Below are positions 34,963 through 45,987 of a stretch of DNA of 64,000 nucleotides, piece by piece (the first letter of the stretch is position 1; each line of letters begins with the position of its first letter). The notes under the pieces are model-generated. The model was given only the letters and a program-made list of their open reading frames with translations. It was not told the origin of the DNA and did not search any database. Origin of the DNA: Sclerotiophoma versabilis (taxonomy: Eukaryota > Ascomycota > Dothideomycetes > Pleosporales > Didymellaceae). The position numbers and the translations under genes were made by a program. Where the stretch lies: NCBI GenBank assembly GCA_012274445.1, contig JAAROD010000004.1, positions 1,860,001-1,924,000 on the forward strand, given 5' to 3'.

Positions 34963-36227
34963 CATCTAATGTACGCTCACCCATGTTTCACTGCTGGATC
35001 TTACGGGTGCCTTTGATGAGCATTGCCTGATCAAAGACCTGCTGGCCAAGATTGCACCCAACGTAATGTAACAGTCTATGCTTGCAAAGCATCAAGTTCC
35101 TTTCTGAGATTCACCGCTGTAGCCTTTCTGCTAAATGTACTTATTACCCTCTCAAGTTCATGTATTTCCGTCTGCTTTCCTAGTTCCTACATCTATGTCC
35201 CATACTGGAGCCTACCTAGATCTTGAAGAGAGCCAATAGTAGTTCCAGATCAGTTATCTTCTAGCGTGACATGAGGTTCGCTCCCTTGCTTATGCTCGGC
35301 GTCATGGGTTGAGTTACACATCTCGAAGCCTGGGGGTATTCGAACCCCCGCTTTCGTTGCCCTCTCCACCGCAAGAAATCTGCCATGGGACTCAGAGTGT
35401 GGAGGCTCAGCAGATGTATACGAGAATTTGATCAACGAAGCGCTACTTAAGGTGTCAAGGGTCCTAGCAGCTGCGGGAAGACACAGTGTGTCTGCTTCTG
35501 AACCATGGTTCATTGTTACCAAGCGAGACAGAAACCAGGCGACGACTATGGTTCCAGCTGCATGATAAGGCAAGCTGGTATTCAAAATATATGACGAATA
35601 TTCAGGCATCCTGTGAAGTTTGGAAGCAATTCATCGTTTGACGAGGCGGTCAACTAAGTGGTTCGCTTCAAGTCTGGAGCATTCACAAAAGCCGAGAAGC
35701 CGGCCTTCGTCCTTGTATGTGCGTTACTAAACAAAAAAGTTCTCTCCTGGACACAAATTTATTTCTAGAATCTCACTTTGAGGCTCACAAAATCATTAGT
35801 CGCTACTACTAGACTCACATTTGGCTTTTTCAGTGCCGACTCTGGCGTATCAAAAGCTCATGTTTATAGTGCATCCTACTATAATCTTGCTATTAGCCAT
35901 CGGAGCCATTTTTGAAGTGTGGATAGTCTTCGCTATGGTTTATGCTGCCTTTAACAGGAGTTCGAAGAGCTCTTATTGGGGCGGGGTCAGAGATACGTTG
36001 AAGCTGAGGCTGCGATAACCGTCATCAAGCATATGCTGGAGAGACGATACGAATATACAAAGTTCTTCCGTTATTTACCTAAATCATATGTTTTAGAATT
36101 CTAGAGCTTGATCTGCATATCCATATCCACAACTGCCGGATTTGATCATGTGCCGGTGCATTTTGGTCTGTCCCTTTCATTCACTCTTCGCAACCATGTG
36201 TAACCATATCGGTATTCTCGGCACGAA
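34963..36227. other. Intergenic with a tRNA T-arm-like hairpin
   Basis: No gene is recognised in 1.3 kb. A 65-codon frame at 35821 has one hydrophobic segment but no ATG start. The T-arm-like hairpin at 35328-35350 is annotated separately. Confidence 0.45.
35328..35350 (-). other. tRNA T-arm-like hairpin (no full tRNA)
   Basis: On the minus strand GGGGG-TTCGAATA-CCCCC looks like a B-box/T-arm with one extra loop base. The flanking bases do not yield a normal D-arm or A box, so it is at most a relic of a tRNA or tRNA-derived element. Confidence 0.3.
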
Positions 36228-36647
36228 CTAGCGCTTGAACTCGGCCGCAAGTGCTGCATGAGGTTCCATCATCTCGTTCAACTCTTTCTCCGCCTTTTTT
36301 CTCCCCTGCTTCTCCTTCTCCTTGGCTTCTTTTACATTCTTCGCTCGCTCCTCAAGGCTCTTATTTTCTCTCTTCATCTCTTGAGCATGATTCTCCAGAA
36401 GCACGTTTTGTTCATTCAGAGGACTCACTCGAGCCATTCCATCCTCAATAATGCTTTTCAAGCGCTCGACATCTGCAGCTTGCTTTGAGACTATGCGTCT
36501 GTACTCTTCCTGTATCTTAGCTTGTGCTTTCAGTCGTATTATCTCGGAATGCACGTTTATGAACTCTCGTTCCATCTCGGTGTTGTTTCGTTTGATCCGT
36601 TTCAGAGCAGGCTTCAAAATCTTCTCAGTTCTTGCCCCATATATCAT
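36228..36647 (-). CDS. Coiled-coil protein fragment (possible 3' exon)
   Basis: A 139-codon frame with strong heptad character and high Glu/Lys content: MEREFINVHSEIIRLKAQAK, IVSKQAADVERLKSIIEDG, RKKAEKELNEMMEPHAALA. It probably forms a long parallel coiled coil. It may be a whole small gene starting at ATG 36647 or the last exon of a gene whose earlier exons lie in 36650-37300. I could not find a splice pair that keeps phase. Confidence 0.45.
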   Translation of the reverse strand: MIYGARTEKILKPALKRIKRNNTEMEREFINVHSEIIRLKAQAKIQEEYRRIVSKQAADVERLKSIIEDGMARVSPLNEQNVLLENHAQEMKRENKSLEERAKNVKEAKEKEKQGRKKAEKELNEMMEPHAALAAEFKR

Positions 36648-37679
36648 AGCATGGAATGTTTACAGACTCACGTGCCGTTCTTGGTCGTCCATTAAAGAAT
36701 TTGATTACGACGACTGTTTGTCGGAATTTGGAGGCTTGACTTACGGTATTGATCTTCATTTATGGGACGGAATAGCGATGTGATAGCCTTAAAACGCCGC
36801 CACCAGACGGGAAATGCAGAGCCACGGCTAGTTTTGGCTTGATTGGATTGCGTCTCTTGTCTTGTCGGTCGTCGTTGTTGGAATACGAGCGGAACTCGAG
36901 TTTCTTGAGATCATGAAGAAACCGCTCGTACGGTTCGATTATGTGAAAACGCCAGTTTTGAGAAACGAATAGCACACAAAGGCTCGGAAGCTCTTTTCAG
37001 TATTAATCTCGTGAATTTATTGTGCTTTGACCCAGGGCAAAAGTGTGTGCATGTTGAGACCGAAAAAGCCCCAGGGCATGCGTGGCCCAGCGGCCCAGAT
37101 GAGATCAGACGAATTGCCGTTGCATGTCCACTTGAGTTCAAATCTTCAAAGGTCCCGAGTCTCAGAAGTCTCTCATCAGGGCTTAGGTTTAGTGGTTTCT
37201 TATATTTGAATGTAGATCCGCTAGCTAATCTGTATTGCGTTGTTTTGAGTCGCTCTCCAAGTTTTTTCGAGGCTCTTAAGGTCCAGATTCCTTTTGACAT
37301 CGGTATAGAATAGCTGTTTCGGTTGACTGACAGCGTTTGGAGGAACTAAATGTAACAGTGGGCCCGGGTGCTATTGCGATGGAGGGCTATGAGGATTGGT
37401 CGCTGTGTTCAGGTGACTTGAATGTAGAAAGAAGAGGGTTGGAGGAATCATAACAAGAGCTCGAATAACGTTTCGCAATGGTACCAAATTTTACTTATAG
37501 TCTTTTTAGTCTCAGGGTGCAACTAGCGCAGCCAATCCTTGTGGTGTCTGCTGAACGACTCACCTTCACCTTCACTATGTCTGTCGCGCTGCGCCCCAAA
37601 ACCCTCAGCCAGCCGATATGCTTTCTTTTTCGCTCTAACACTCCTACACCATACATTCTTTTCTCAGCCTTCGGACAAC
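36648..37679 (-). other. Unassigned open frames on the minus strand
   Basis: Two protein-like stretches lie here in different frames. One is at 37300 to about 36915 (KKPLNLSPDERLLRLGTFED). The other is at 36975-36760 (NWRFHIIEPYERFLHDLKKL). They could be exons of one small gene or a frameshifted relic. I see no recognisable domain and no confident intron. Confidence 0.25.
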
Positions 37680-39908
37680 ATGTCACACGCGCCTGCAAGC
37701 AGCATCGCAAACCTACGCGACATGTTCCGCCCCTCCGCCAACAAAATTCCACCCGACTTGCGGCGCGCTCTCACCCACCTCAACCTGACCTCCCTTACGG
37801 ATCTCGAAGAACGATTTCTTGGCACAACCGCTTTCTTCGCGCCCTGGACCGTGTTCCGCGACTCCTGTCTGCTCGTCAGCAACACTGACACCACCAAGCC
37901 AAGCGCCATCACACGACTAGACATCCTCTGGTTCTACACGCAGTTCGACGAGGACTTGCGGCGGCATGATCCTCGCACCTTGCAGTCTCTTGCTTACTTC
38001 GAGATTGACAAGAGCGGGTGGGGGCCAGCGGAGCACGAGAAGCATTTGTACGCCTGGCTGCTGCAAGTCTTCTGCGTGGGTAAGGCGTACAGTCCATTTG
38101 GGTTTCGGTACCTCGAGCTTAGAAGCATATGCACGGCGTGGGAGGAAGTGTTTGTCCCCATTTTACAAGCTGTGCGTGTGAGCTACAGTGTGAAGGGAAG
38201 GCGTCACTACGGCCGACTCGCGCTGTTCATCGAGGAGAGGTGTCCGAGCCGTCTTGCATTTCCAGAGGGTAACGTTAGCATGCCGAATGGGGTTGTTGAC
38301 TCCCCGACCCCATTCAGGATGGTTTCCAGACCGACGCGCCTCCGTGGCACTAGCCAGACGGTGCTGACGAAGAAGAACTACGAAGAGGCGGAGAGAGAGC
38401 TGCGCGATGTGTACCCGCAGTATGGAGGGCTGGTTGAGCGCCCAATATTCAAGCAGAAGATGGATGAGTGGCTTGAGGTGCAGCGAGTGCGCGCTGCGCA
38501 TCGAAAAGCGATTGTAAAGCCGGACGTGGTGCAATATGTGCCCAGATACCAACCGCAAGTTGTGCAGCAGAGCGAAGGCAACCATAACTACTCACCAAAC
38601 GAGCCGCCCTCAAAAGAGATAAGCAGTCGTAGCCCGATCAAGCGTTACTCTGATAGCATCCGACGGTCGCTTTCGAAGAACGTTGGTAACAGCTGTTTTC
38701 GTAAGCCTGAGCCGCAATCTCCTCTTCCGCCCACTCCTTCAAAAACGACGGATACGCCTAAGACACTCATGATCCCGTACGGATCGTACTCATATGTGCC
38801 CAAATTTACGAAAGAGGTAGGTCTGCTTTACTGTTTTGTAGACAATAGTGCTGACCACAACACACAGGAGCCGAAGAGCCCACTCCACGGCGTAACTCGA
38901 CAGATCCACATTCCTGACGATGTGCCTGACCAGGTAACCCAGCAACCATGGAGTCCAAATACAGCGCCACAAGAACTGCCAGACAACGGATATGTATGCC
39001 GCTTACCTGCAACACGCTTGCCATGTCCAAAGCTACCGAAGCAGCGCCCATCCGAGCAGAGCTTGTACACAACTGTGCGTAACTCCGACCTTATTAGCGA
39101 AGCCACGCTTAGCAGTACAATGCTGGGTGGCAATTCCGAGGATTGCATCTGGTCGCTGATGGGAGCTCAGAGTGCTGTACTACCTCCCCTGAAGAGAGAC
39201 CTCGATAGATACGACGACTCAATCCCACAATCACTACTAGAAGCAAAAGGTTCGTACCCAGACGTCCGTCATCCAAGCTACGAGGGCAACGGCTACCATG
39301 AAGAGATCAGCTTGACGAACCTCCATGCCAGGAAGGTCAACTCTGACAATCAGTCTGTAATCAACGATAGAGAACCCTTCAGACCACGCAGTCGCCTACC
39401 GGCACCCATCGAAGTCCCACCGCCGTACGTCAGCCATCTGTGCGTGGCATCAAACGAGATCCATCGCAATGACTCAACGTCAAACGCCCCCTCTGCTCCA
39501 AGACTCAGCGAACCACCGAGATCTGTCGCATGGCCCGGCTTCGAAGAATTGCCATCCGGTCCGTCACAGGTTGCATCTACGCTTGCCCCGCCCATTCCTG
39601 CGAAAAGTCCTGAGCGCTGGGCGTCGAGGCGTGGACAGAAGTCAGAGCAGCTTCTACGCAAGTATCCTTTGCGTCAGCAGAACCGGCGTCTGTACGAAGA
39701 CACTACTTCACATGAGATATCACGCATCGTATCTAAGGAGAGTATTCGTGCCGCTCTCGGAAAGCCTTCGCCCGAAAGCTCGACAGAAGATCTCGGGCAA
39801 AACGCTGCTCAGAAGGCACCGGCGCGAGTAGCAAGCCCACCTAGGCTACAGGCCTATAACACGCACATGTTCCCGAGGAAGGATGTACGTGCTAACGGGC
39901 CCTCTTGA
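37680..39908 (+). CDS. Hypothetical protein, globular N-terminus and disordered C-terminus
   Basis: The start is ATG 37680 (MSHAPASSIANLRDMF); the frame is open upstream but the added residues look non-coding. Residues 1 to about 290 read as a folded domain rich in Trp and Arg (DLEERFLGTTAFFAPWTVF, SLAYFEIDKSGWGPAEHEKH, YSPFGFRYLELRSICTAWEE). The remainder is Pro/Ser-rich and probably disordered. A 51-bp stretch at 38817-38867 (GTAGGT...CACACAG) has good splice signals and an in-frame length. Removing it shortens the protein from 742 to 725 aa and joins KE to EPKSP. No function is recognised. Confidence 0.78.
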   Translation: MSHAPASSIANLRDMFRPSANKIPPDLRRALTHLNLTSLTDLEERFLGTTAFFAPWTVFRDSCLLVSNTDTTKPSAITRLDILWFYTQFDEDLRRHDPRTLQSLAYFEIDKSGWGPAEHEKHLYAWLLQVFCVGKAYSPFGFRYLELRSICTAWEEVFVPILQAVRVSYSVKGRRHYGRLALFIEERCPSRLAFPEGNVSMPNGVVDSPTPFRMVSRPTRLRGTSQTVLTKKNYEEAERELRDVYPQYGGLVERPIFKQKMDEWLEVQRVRAAHRKAIVKPDVVQYVPRYQPQVVQQSEGNHNYSPNEPPSKEISSRSPIKRYSDSIRRSLSKNVGNSCFRKPEPQSPLPPTPSKTTDTPKTLMIPYGSYSYVPKFTKEVGLLYCFVDNSADHNTQEPKSPLHGVTRQIHIPDDVPDQVTQQPWSPNTAPQELPDNGYVCRLPATRLPCPKLPKQRPSEQSLYTTVRNSDLISEATLSSTMLGGNSEDCIWSLMGAQSAVLPPLKRDLDRYDDSIPQSLLEAKGSYPDVRHPSYEGNGYHEEISLTNLHARKVNSDNQSVINDREPFRPRSRLPAPIEVPPPYVSHLCVASNEIHRNDSTSNAPSAPRLSEPPRSVAWPGFEELPSGPSQVASTLAPPIPAKSPERWASRRGQKSEQLLRKYPLRQQNRRLYEDTTSHEISRIVSKESIRAALGKPSPESSTEDLGQNAAQKAPARVASPPRLQAYNTHMFPRKDVRANGPS

Positions 39909-40693
39909 TCTCATGACAAAGAGAGCGGAGGTAAACGTCATAACCCACTGATTTGATGAACGAGATTTGGTGGGAGTCGTAAGAAGAATTTGGGGCTTTC
40001 TGAAGGCTCTCAGAGAGATCTTAGCGCACGATAAAATTTAAGAGCATCATATAGATGATAACTGAGAGGTCTTGTATATGGATCGAAGGTGAAGAGAGGA
40101 TGCGGCGAGCTTCGCGTCAAGCTCCATGTGTTTGAGCGTGCCCTAAACGGGACTCCAAGGCATCTCGGAAGGCGTCTGGAATATCCAGATAGACTTCAAT
40201 TTTTGATGAACCCTACCTGGGAAAACTGAGGAATACAAAATCTCTCTAATGCAGGATGAGATGGCACGACCGGTTAGATGATGGGGACGTGTGGATCGTC
40301 CCAGTATTGGAAGAAGCCTGCACCAGCGTAGTATCCTCGGGCCAGTTACAAGCCAATAGTAGCTATTATCTTGATCTGCTCCATGATCTTGTTCCTTAAG
40401 CCAGCGGATGGTACTGTCCGTATCGTTTTTATGATGTGGCGTCCTGTCAACATACAGACTCACCGGGTTCAGGACAGAGCTGAGTCCCAGAGCCGACGCC
40501 CGAAGTCAGGACAATGACCCTCTTTCGATTAGAATGGGTTGACAGTTTAAAAGCCTATGAAAAAAACTCGTTTATAGCGTCCCTAGAGATAACTTATGAC
40601 TACCCTATGCTCACTGCAGCTATGAACACCAAGTTTCCGGAGTTCCAAAACTAGTCTTGGGCATACTGTCTCTATTGCAACATTCGAAGCAGC
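39909..40693. other. Intergenic, no gene seen
   Basis: About 0.8 kb between convergent genes. Nothing distinctive was found. Confidence 0.5.
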
Positions 40694-42602
40694 TCACTCC
40701 AGCATACCGAGCAGCGCCTCCCAGGGCCTCAACTCCAACGTCCTACTTTTCGCCTTGCTATCAATGTCCCTCTCATCGTAATTGCCAGCAACCCACTTCT
40801 TGACGCTCAAATCATCCAGCCCGTCCCAGGTCAGCTTTTCGCCACTGAAGTTGAGCACCGTGACAAATGAATTCTTCTCGCTCCACCGCCTGTACGCCAC
40901 GACCTGCTTGTTTTCAGGGTCCAACAACTCGAAGTCACCGTACACAAATACGTCTTTGTTCTCCTTGCGGCACTCAAGACCGCGCTTCCAGAAAGCGTGG
41001 ACGGAGAGTGTACCTGGTGTAGGATTGGGATTGTCGAGCTGCGCCGCTGCGTTGACGGTCTCGTAGTCGTCGTTGACGCGCATCCAAGGTTTGGCTTCGG
41101 CGGATGTGAAGCCAGCGTGCGGTTCAGAATTCCATTGTACTGGTGTGCGGGCGTTATCGCGGGACTTCTTTTGCATGATCGTGCGGGCGAAAGCTTGCTT
41201 CTCTTCGTTGCCAGGGTACATGTCCTGATATCTACGCAGAGTCAGTAGTGCTCTGGCGGCCTATGGATGTCAGATGAAACTTACTTCTTGAAGAAGTTGA
41301 TACTTTCAATGTCCTTGTACTCTGACGGTTCCCAGCTTGCAGGGACGTTGCGCATCCCGATCTCTTCGCCCTGGTAGACGTACAAAGTGCCGGCGAGGGT
41401 GGTCTGCATCAGGCACAGTAGCTTAGCGCCATACTCTCGAAGATCATCACTGTCGTCTGTATATCTGCTGATGCTGCGCGGCTGGTCATGATTCTCGATG
41501 AAGATTGAATTCCAGCCATCTCGCTCTAGCATCAAACGTTGCAAACGATTGATGATCTTCTTGAGATCACGCGCATCCCAGGGGTGAAGGGTGTACTTGA
41601 AGTCCCCAGGTACGTTATCGATGTCCACGATGTCGAAAGCGAATATCATATTCAACTCCTTGCTCCCGGCTCCGACAACCATCATGATCTCGTCTTCATC
41701 GCGGACGAACGGCATCTCGCCGACTGTAAGGGTATCGTACTTAGAGAGCACTTTGCAATTGATTTCCTTGAGGAATTCGTGCAAGCGGGGACCATTTGCG
41801 TAGAATTTGTCGCCTGGCTGGTACTTGTTGTTTTCGACTGTGTTTTCAGCATCGGGGAAGGATTGCACCTTGGAGATCAGATTGATAACGTCCATACGAA
41901 AGCCGGACACACCGCGATCGAGCCAGAAGCGAAGTACATCATGGACAGCCCCTCTTACCGCAGGGTTCTCCCAATTCAGGTCTGGCTGCTCGGGTGTAAA
42001 GAGCGAAAGGTAATATTCCTGAGTCTTCTCATCCCAGGTCCATGCAGAGTTGGCTTCACCAAGGATCTGAGCCCAATTGTTGGGCGGCTGACGATTTCCA
42101 TCTATGTCGTATTTGGCAGGCTTCCAGATGTACCAGTCTCGCTTTGACGACTTTTTGGAAGATCGTGAGTCAAGGAACCAGGCGTGCTCCTCGGATGTGT
42201 GATTAACGACCAGATCCATCACAAGCTTCATGTTACGTCCCTTAATCTCTCTGATCAGATTATCGACGTCTTCCAGTGTTCCATAGCTGGGATCGATGTC
42301 TTCGTAGTCGGCTATGTCGTAGCCCATATCAGCCTGGGGGCTTTTGTAGATTGGCGAGACCCAGATCACATCGACACCCAAGTTCTTCAGATAGTCAAGC
42401 TTTTGTGTAATACCAGGCACATCTCCCCAACCATCGCCGTTGGTGTCCTTGAAAGACGCAGGGTACACCTGAAGGCTATGTGAGCGTTCTGGTCGTTGTG
42501 CTGTCCGCCTTAGCCTACCTGATAAACAACCGCTTCCTTCCACCATCGATGCTTGTCAGTACCGACGTAGAGATCTTTCTTTGTTCGCTGAGAAGTCGAC
42601 AT
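40694..42602 (-). CDS. GH13 alpha-glucosidase (maltase/isomaltase type)
   Basis: Three exons, 42602-42519, 42468-41285 and 41231-40694, give 601 aa, close to yeast maltase length. There is no signal peptide, so it is probably cytosolic. YPASFKDTNGDGWGDVPGI, GVDVIWVSPIYKSP and MDLVVNHTSEEH are GH13 conserved regions. The catalytic residues are the nucleophile Asp221 (FRMDVI), acid/base Glu279 (TVGEM) and transition-state Asp356 (ENHDQ). It hydrolyses terminal alpha-1,4 or alpha-1,6 glucose bonds of imported maltose or isomaltose. No maltose transporter or activator lies in the window. The gene is divergent from a four-TM protein, with 506 bp between the start codons. Confidence 0.96.
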
Positions 42603-43108
42603 TGTGGTAATTGCTGCTTTTCGGCTCAAATGAGCAGTGCAAGGCGAATATCGTTAAGTAGCCTTTCCTTTGATGGCACGTCATCACTCTGTGGAGTGCT
42701 CCACAGAACTCCAAGACGCAGCGCGCAAGGCGTGGCCGAAAGTACCCCACGCCGGCCGCCTTTAGACCCTCTTTGTAATCGCACTTCAACTGGCGCCATT
42801 TCGGTGACATTGGTGACTTGCCTGAATCGAATCAATGGACCGTCGGTCGTTCGCCAGCTGTTGTTGATATCTCACATGCACCCGGGCGAGGCACTGCAGG
42901 CGCGGACGCGCCGAGCAAACGTCATCGGTCACGCAGCCAGCGCCCACAACCACTGTGGAGGTATTGCCGTACTGTACATAATGCGGACAACAGCTCACAC
43001 TTTCTTGCTCTTCATGCAGCGTTACCCACCTTTAAATCACTTGCATCACAGATTTTATTTTGGTGTTCACATTCTCCCCGCCAGTGCCACCGAAAATTGA
43101 ACCGGACG
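42603..43108. other. Divergent promoter region (alpha-glucosidase / four-TM gene)
   Basis: A short shared upstream region of about 500 bp. A TTTAAAT element near 43029 lies about 80 bp before the four-TM start. Frames that run through it are shadows or leader sequence. Confidence 0.5.
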
Positions 43109-43940
43109 ATGACGTATGATTCCGACGTTGAGGGCGGTGGTGCAGCAGACGAACGTTCACCGATGCTGAGGAGCTCTTCTGAGGCTGCAAAACCTGACAA
43201 TGATCATTCGTATTTTTGGACGGTCTTGCATTTCTTCGGGGGTGGCATCTACGCGCCTGACGCCGCGACCTATGATCCCATTGAGATTTTGCTCAACACT
43301 GAAGATGCAAAAGAGAAGGACGAACTGACTATCAGATGGAGAGACAACAAGCTCAGCGAGTTGAGCTTCATTGGTGTTGTTGCTGCGCTCTTGGCAGGGG
43401 TGCTCACATCGACTGGTAGCTGGCCTCAGGTGCTGCCTAGTGGTCGTGAATCGCCATGGCCTATCAGAACAGCATGGTACTGCGGAATCATATTGTCGCT
43501 TTTCAGCATCTTGACGGCAGCTGATCAGACTGTGCGGCTCCATCGCTTGTCTTCTCACCGCGATGGTCTGGACGGCATTCGGAGGCTGCTGGCCAAGACG
43601 AACGGCGAGCGAAAGCACTCGAAGAAAACAGGTCGACGAGCACCCAGTCTGCTCCAGGTCTTCACATGGCAGATGCCGGTGATGTTTCTAACGACAGCCA
43701 CGATCAGCATGATTGCCGGCATGTTTTTACACGTGTGGTCTGCTACTAGGCACCTTGAGACCTCCGAGTGGTGGGATGATAACTCGAAGGTAATTTAGCT
43801 GGGTCGTGTCTCATTCAGCAATCCCAGACTGACTGTTTCTTTAGGTAGCTCTAACATTCACAGTTGTGGCTCTTACGTCTATCGTATTGTTCTTCGCAGG
43901 CCAGTTCTCTCTGTACACTCCAGAACAGCGGCGAGAATGA
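43109..43940 (+). CDS. Four-TM membrane protein of unknown function
   Basis: Two exons, 43109-43789 and 43845-43940 (55-bp intron), give 258 aa. An acidic N-terminus (MTYDSDVEGGG) precedes a conserved-looking block (YAPDAATYDPIEILLNTEDA) and four hydrophobic helices: LSFIGVVAALLAGVL, WYCGIILSLFSILTA, MFLTTATISMIAGMF and LTFTVVALTSIVLFFAG. The fourth is coded largely by the short second exon. Starting further upstream would add residues coded by promoter-like sequence, so I chose ATG 43109. The layout suggests a small organellar or plasma-membrane protein. No family is recognised. Confidence 0.8.
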
Positions 43941-44487
43941 GCCATAAAGAGAAACTTGTTCAAGCGTGATAGGTGGCTAGGGTTGATTGGACATGCTTCT
44001 AGTGCAACCAAAAGCAAAGCAGACAGGTTGATTACACGCAGATATATATACCTTGGACGTTAAGTACGGGTCTGTATGAGATGGCTGCCTTCCAGAGGGA
44101 CAGAGAGTCAATCTGTACTTGTGTTTCGAAGATGCCGTGCAACGGCGATATCTTAGTGATGTGCAGTGATATAGCGGCCGCATACAACCCTGAAATACCT
44201 ACGCCTAGCCATCTCTGTTACCATGTTGCAACTAGTAGACAACGGAGCAAGCTTTCCACAGTTCCTGGCAGTGATTCTATCGTCCGGTTCTGATTACAGA
44301 ATATGTTACCTCCACTTTCACTTTCACTCTTACATCTTTGCGTTGATCTCGGCGCCTCTGACTGCTTCTATCTGCATCAAACAGTACAAGTAAGTCGTAG
44401 AACTTCCTCCACCAATCTCCCAACCTTCGCTGCGTGTGCTACTTCTATCTAGGTCGCAACGCCATATCTCAGAGCAGCCAGTTCAGC
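43941..44487. other. Intergenic, no gene seen
   Basis: About 550 bp without a recognisable gene. Confidence 0.5.
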
Positions 44488-45039
44488 ATGGAGACGAATG
44501 CAAACAACGCATACTCTGTCCCGCTGCAGCAAAAGCGCGGTCACGACGGCGATGGTGCGAAGGATGGTACTTCTGCAGTCCGTCCAGCCAACAAACCTGG
44601 GCACACTACGACCGCAACCAACCTCATCAAGCGCGCCCGCATCAACGAAGCCGCCAATTCGGTCGGATGTCCATGGTCACTCCTTGACTACAGCCTCACA
44701 CAGTGCGATATTGCTAAACGCATTGCAAGTAGCCTCACGTCGATTAGTCTTTTTTGCTTTGCTACCTGTTTGAAGACTGCGTGGGCGTCGATCAAGGGTC
44801 GTAATGAAACATGAAACAACATGAATGGCAAGGCTATCTGCGATGGCCGTGGTATCACATATCGGCCAGGTACGCCAAACTACATCGTTATCTAGAACAA
44901 CGACTCGGCTATCGATCTAAAAGCTAGACGTTGTTCTACTTGCCAGCGCGTCGTATGTGACGACGGGCGAGCTTGCAGCAGAGAGCACAGTGTAAGAGAC
45001 ATCTGCGAGAAGCAGTTCTGCACCTACTATGTAGGCTGA
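44488..45039 (+). pseudogene. Decayed F-box-like gene (two in-frame stops)
   Basis: From ATG 44488 the frame runs 108 codons: a basic segment LIKRARINEAANSVGCPW, then an F-box-like stretch LLDYSLTQCDIAKRIASSL and LFCFATCLKTAWASIKG. It reaches TGA at 44812. The same frame continues as protein-like text (MNGKAICDGRGITYRPG), meets TAG at 44893, then reads a cysteine-rich segment KARRCSTCQRVVCDDGRACS and ends at TGA 45039. The layout of F-box then Cys-rich region parallels the intact minus-strand gene 1 kb away. No intron of reasonable length removes both stops. It is probably a pseudogene, with a short 108-aa product possible. Confidence 0.65.
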
Positions 45040-45987
45040 GCTCTTGAAAGGGACATTATGTAGTCTGCGACCTGGAAGAGTTGTAGAGCGACCGGCTTAC
45101 TTACTGCCCTTTGACCATCGCATGTGATGACTGCATTTTGATAACCCTTCTCGCGTCCGATATTTAGAGCCTACTTAGTCACTTTACTTGAGATCTCATT
45201 ATCCTCACGTTTCGACTCTATGCCAATCGTGCTTTTGAAGCTTTCTGTGACCCTTTGCATATCCACTGTACAAACGCCTCTAAAACTCATTCCACCACTA
45301 TGGAAACCAAGTCAACAGATAAGATTCCGTTGTCAAAGATATAGGTGAGGATCCTGATGAACAGCTTTACTCTTTTTGCGTTTCAAAAATGCTCTGAGCT
45401 CAGGCTGCCGACGAAATCGATGAGGAACACTTGAGTGCTTGCATGATTCTTTGCAGGTGGTCCGCTGGGGAGGTACCTGGTGTATTGCCGCCTCGGTAGT
45501 AAGGCAGTATTCTCGAAGCTCAGCGCAAATCAGGATACGCCCTCTAGTCTCCTGAAATTGCGATACCGGCGAATTTTCATTGCTCCATTCACAAATGCAA
45601 CACATGTCATTTACACGCAGATATCTGTAATGTATCTCGACATTTGGAAGGCTAGGCGACTGATATTTCTTCACATTCCTAGCGCGAATATGATAAGCCC
45701 TCCTCTGCATCGGATACGACTAGCACATTGTTTTGTAACTCTTCCTCGTAAAGGAGTAGCACAGGCTATGTACCAGATGAAGATTCAATTACATGGAAAT
45801 CTGAAAGATATTTGACTTACGGTAGTACTGTTACATATAGTGATTACAAACCGATGAGCAGGGAGTTTTACACTCAAGTTCTACAGAAAACCCACCGGGG
45901 TATCACTGCCTGTATACACCTCCAAACATCATCGTGGGATACCGGATGCTTCTCATCATTCAGAGTTCAGCTGTCTCGCTCTAACGC
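45040..45987. other. Intergenic, no gene seen
   Basis: About 0.95 kb between the F-box relic and the F-box gene. Confidence 0.5.

Noticed and set aside
35270..35420. A complete tRNA gene around the T-arm-like hairpin
   Set aside because: The T loop has an extra base, the acceptor pairing needs a bulge, and no A box or D-arm could be built.
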